Origin: Chara braunii
Lineage: Eukaryota > Streptophyta > Charophyceae > Charales > Characeae
Direction: 5' to 3'
DNA: 28,699 nt
NCBI GenBank assembly: GCA_003427395.1
Contig: BFEA01000092.1
Span: forward strand, 816,926-845,624
The stretch's first letter is position 1, and each line of letters opens with the position of its first letter. Below, piece after piece: positions 28,591-28,699 of the stretch. Below the pieces are notes generated by a model that saw only the letters and a list, made by a program, of their open reading frames with translations, was not told the origin of the DNA and ran no database searches. The position numbers were made by a program, and so were the translations under genes.

Positions 28591-28699
28591 ATCTCTTTAT
28601 CGACACCTATGAATGTGTACGACTCCGCTGCAAGATCTGCGTGGCAACGTTAAAACGAGGCGACGTAGAGACCAGAAAGCTGCCTTCACTTTTGAATGA

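Larger units (their letters stand above)
26318..28699 (+). other. VIR intron (3' side not reached) with two TIR elements
   Basis: Follows the gtaaat donor. The expected next exon, starting in phase 0 with a sequence like ALLSDRDKL, was not found up to the window end, so the intron is at least 2.38 kb. It contains pyrimidine-rich simple sequence (27001-27170 and 27425-27600), TIR elements at 27218-27425 and 27906-28054, a tRNA-arm-like hairpin (27662-27693), an A-rich run at 28214-28240 and a SINE-like scrap near 28546-28590. I see no second gene at 26318-27000 or 28060-28540. Confidence 0.55.

Overview
The window is eukaryotic nuclear DNA, most likely from a streptophyte (land plant or charophyte alga) with a large, repeat-rich genome. 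No organism is named in the data. The lineage call rests on one gene: the + strand carries the 3' part of a VIRILIZER (VIR / VIRMA-like) gene, the large scaffold subunit of the m6A mRNA methyltransferase (writer) complex. The diagnostic stretch lies in a 5.4 kb exon (20942-26317). It encodes NTSRPPSMHVDDYLARER followed by a second RPPSIHVDEFMARQR, a pair I recognise from plant VIR proteins. Very long introns, homopolymer and dinucleotide tracts, short inverted-repeat elements and two assembly gaps (11 N and 1 N) fit a large genome of the Chara type, but that is inference.

Layout. Seven exons chain in compatible phase and follow the order of Arabidopsis VIR as I remember it: 580-823, 3353-3406, 4910-5181, 16388-16460, 17034-17437, 19394-19616 and 20942-26317. 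The first six encode helical, ARM-like sequence. The last encodes the end of that region, the two RPPSxHVD motifs, then about 1,550 residues of Gly/Pro/Ser-rich and Gln/Pro-rich low-complexity sequence, ending in SEEAIQ at a splice donor. Both gene ends lie outside the window: the first visible exon starts in mid-protein, and the short conserved C-terminal exon was not found before 28699. The stretch 5182-16387 should hold exons for roughly 300 conserved residues. I could place only two weak candidates there (5410-5488 and about 13711-13951).

The rest is intron, filled with repeats. (a) A family of short TIR elements ending TTAAACCACCAGTACC: three clear copies (19900-20104, 27218-27425, 27906-28054), one degraded (3822-4039) and one doubtful (7005-7171). 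(b) tRNA-derived SINE-like copies, all antisense to VIR: 11326-11501 and 15492-15745 share a 3' body, and weaker ones lie near 6050-6170, 15971-16030, 18700-18765 and 28546-28590. (c) Tandem duplications: 183 bp at 8251-8612, 48 bp at 7326-7418, 87 bp at 12101-12243 and a G-rich unit at 6295-6574. (d) Long simple repeats: a 1.3 kb pyrimidine-rich block, (AG)n, (CT)n, poly-G/poly-C runs and GGT tracts.

No second gene, rRNA, intact tRNA or CRISPR array is supported. I see no multi-gene system. The most notable content is the extreme low-complexity C-terminal half of this VIR homologue and the small mobile-element families in its introns.
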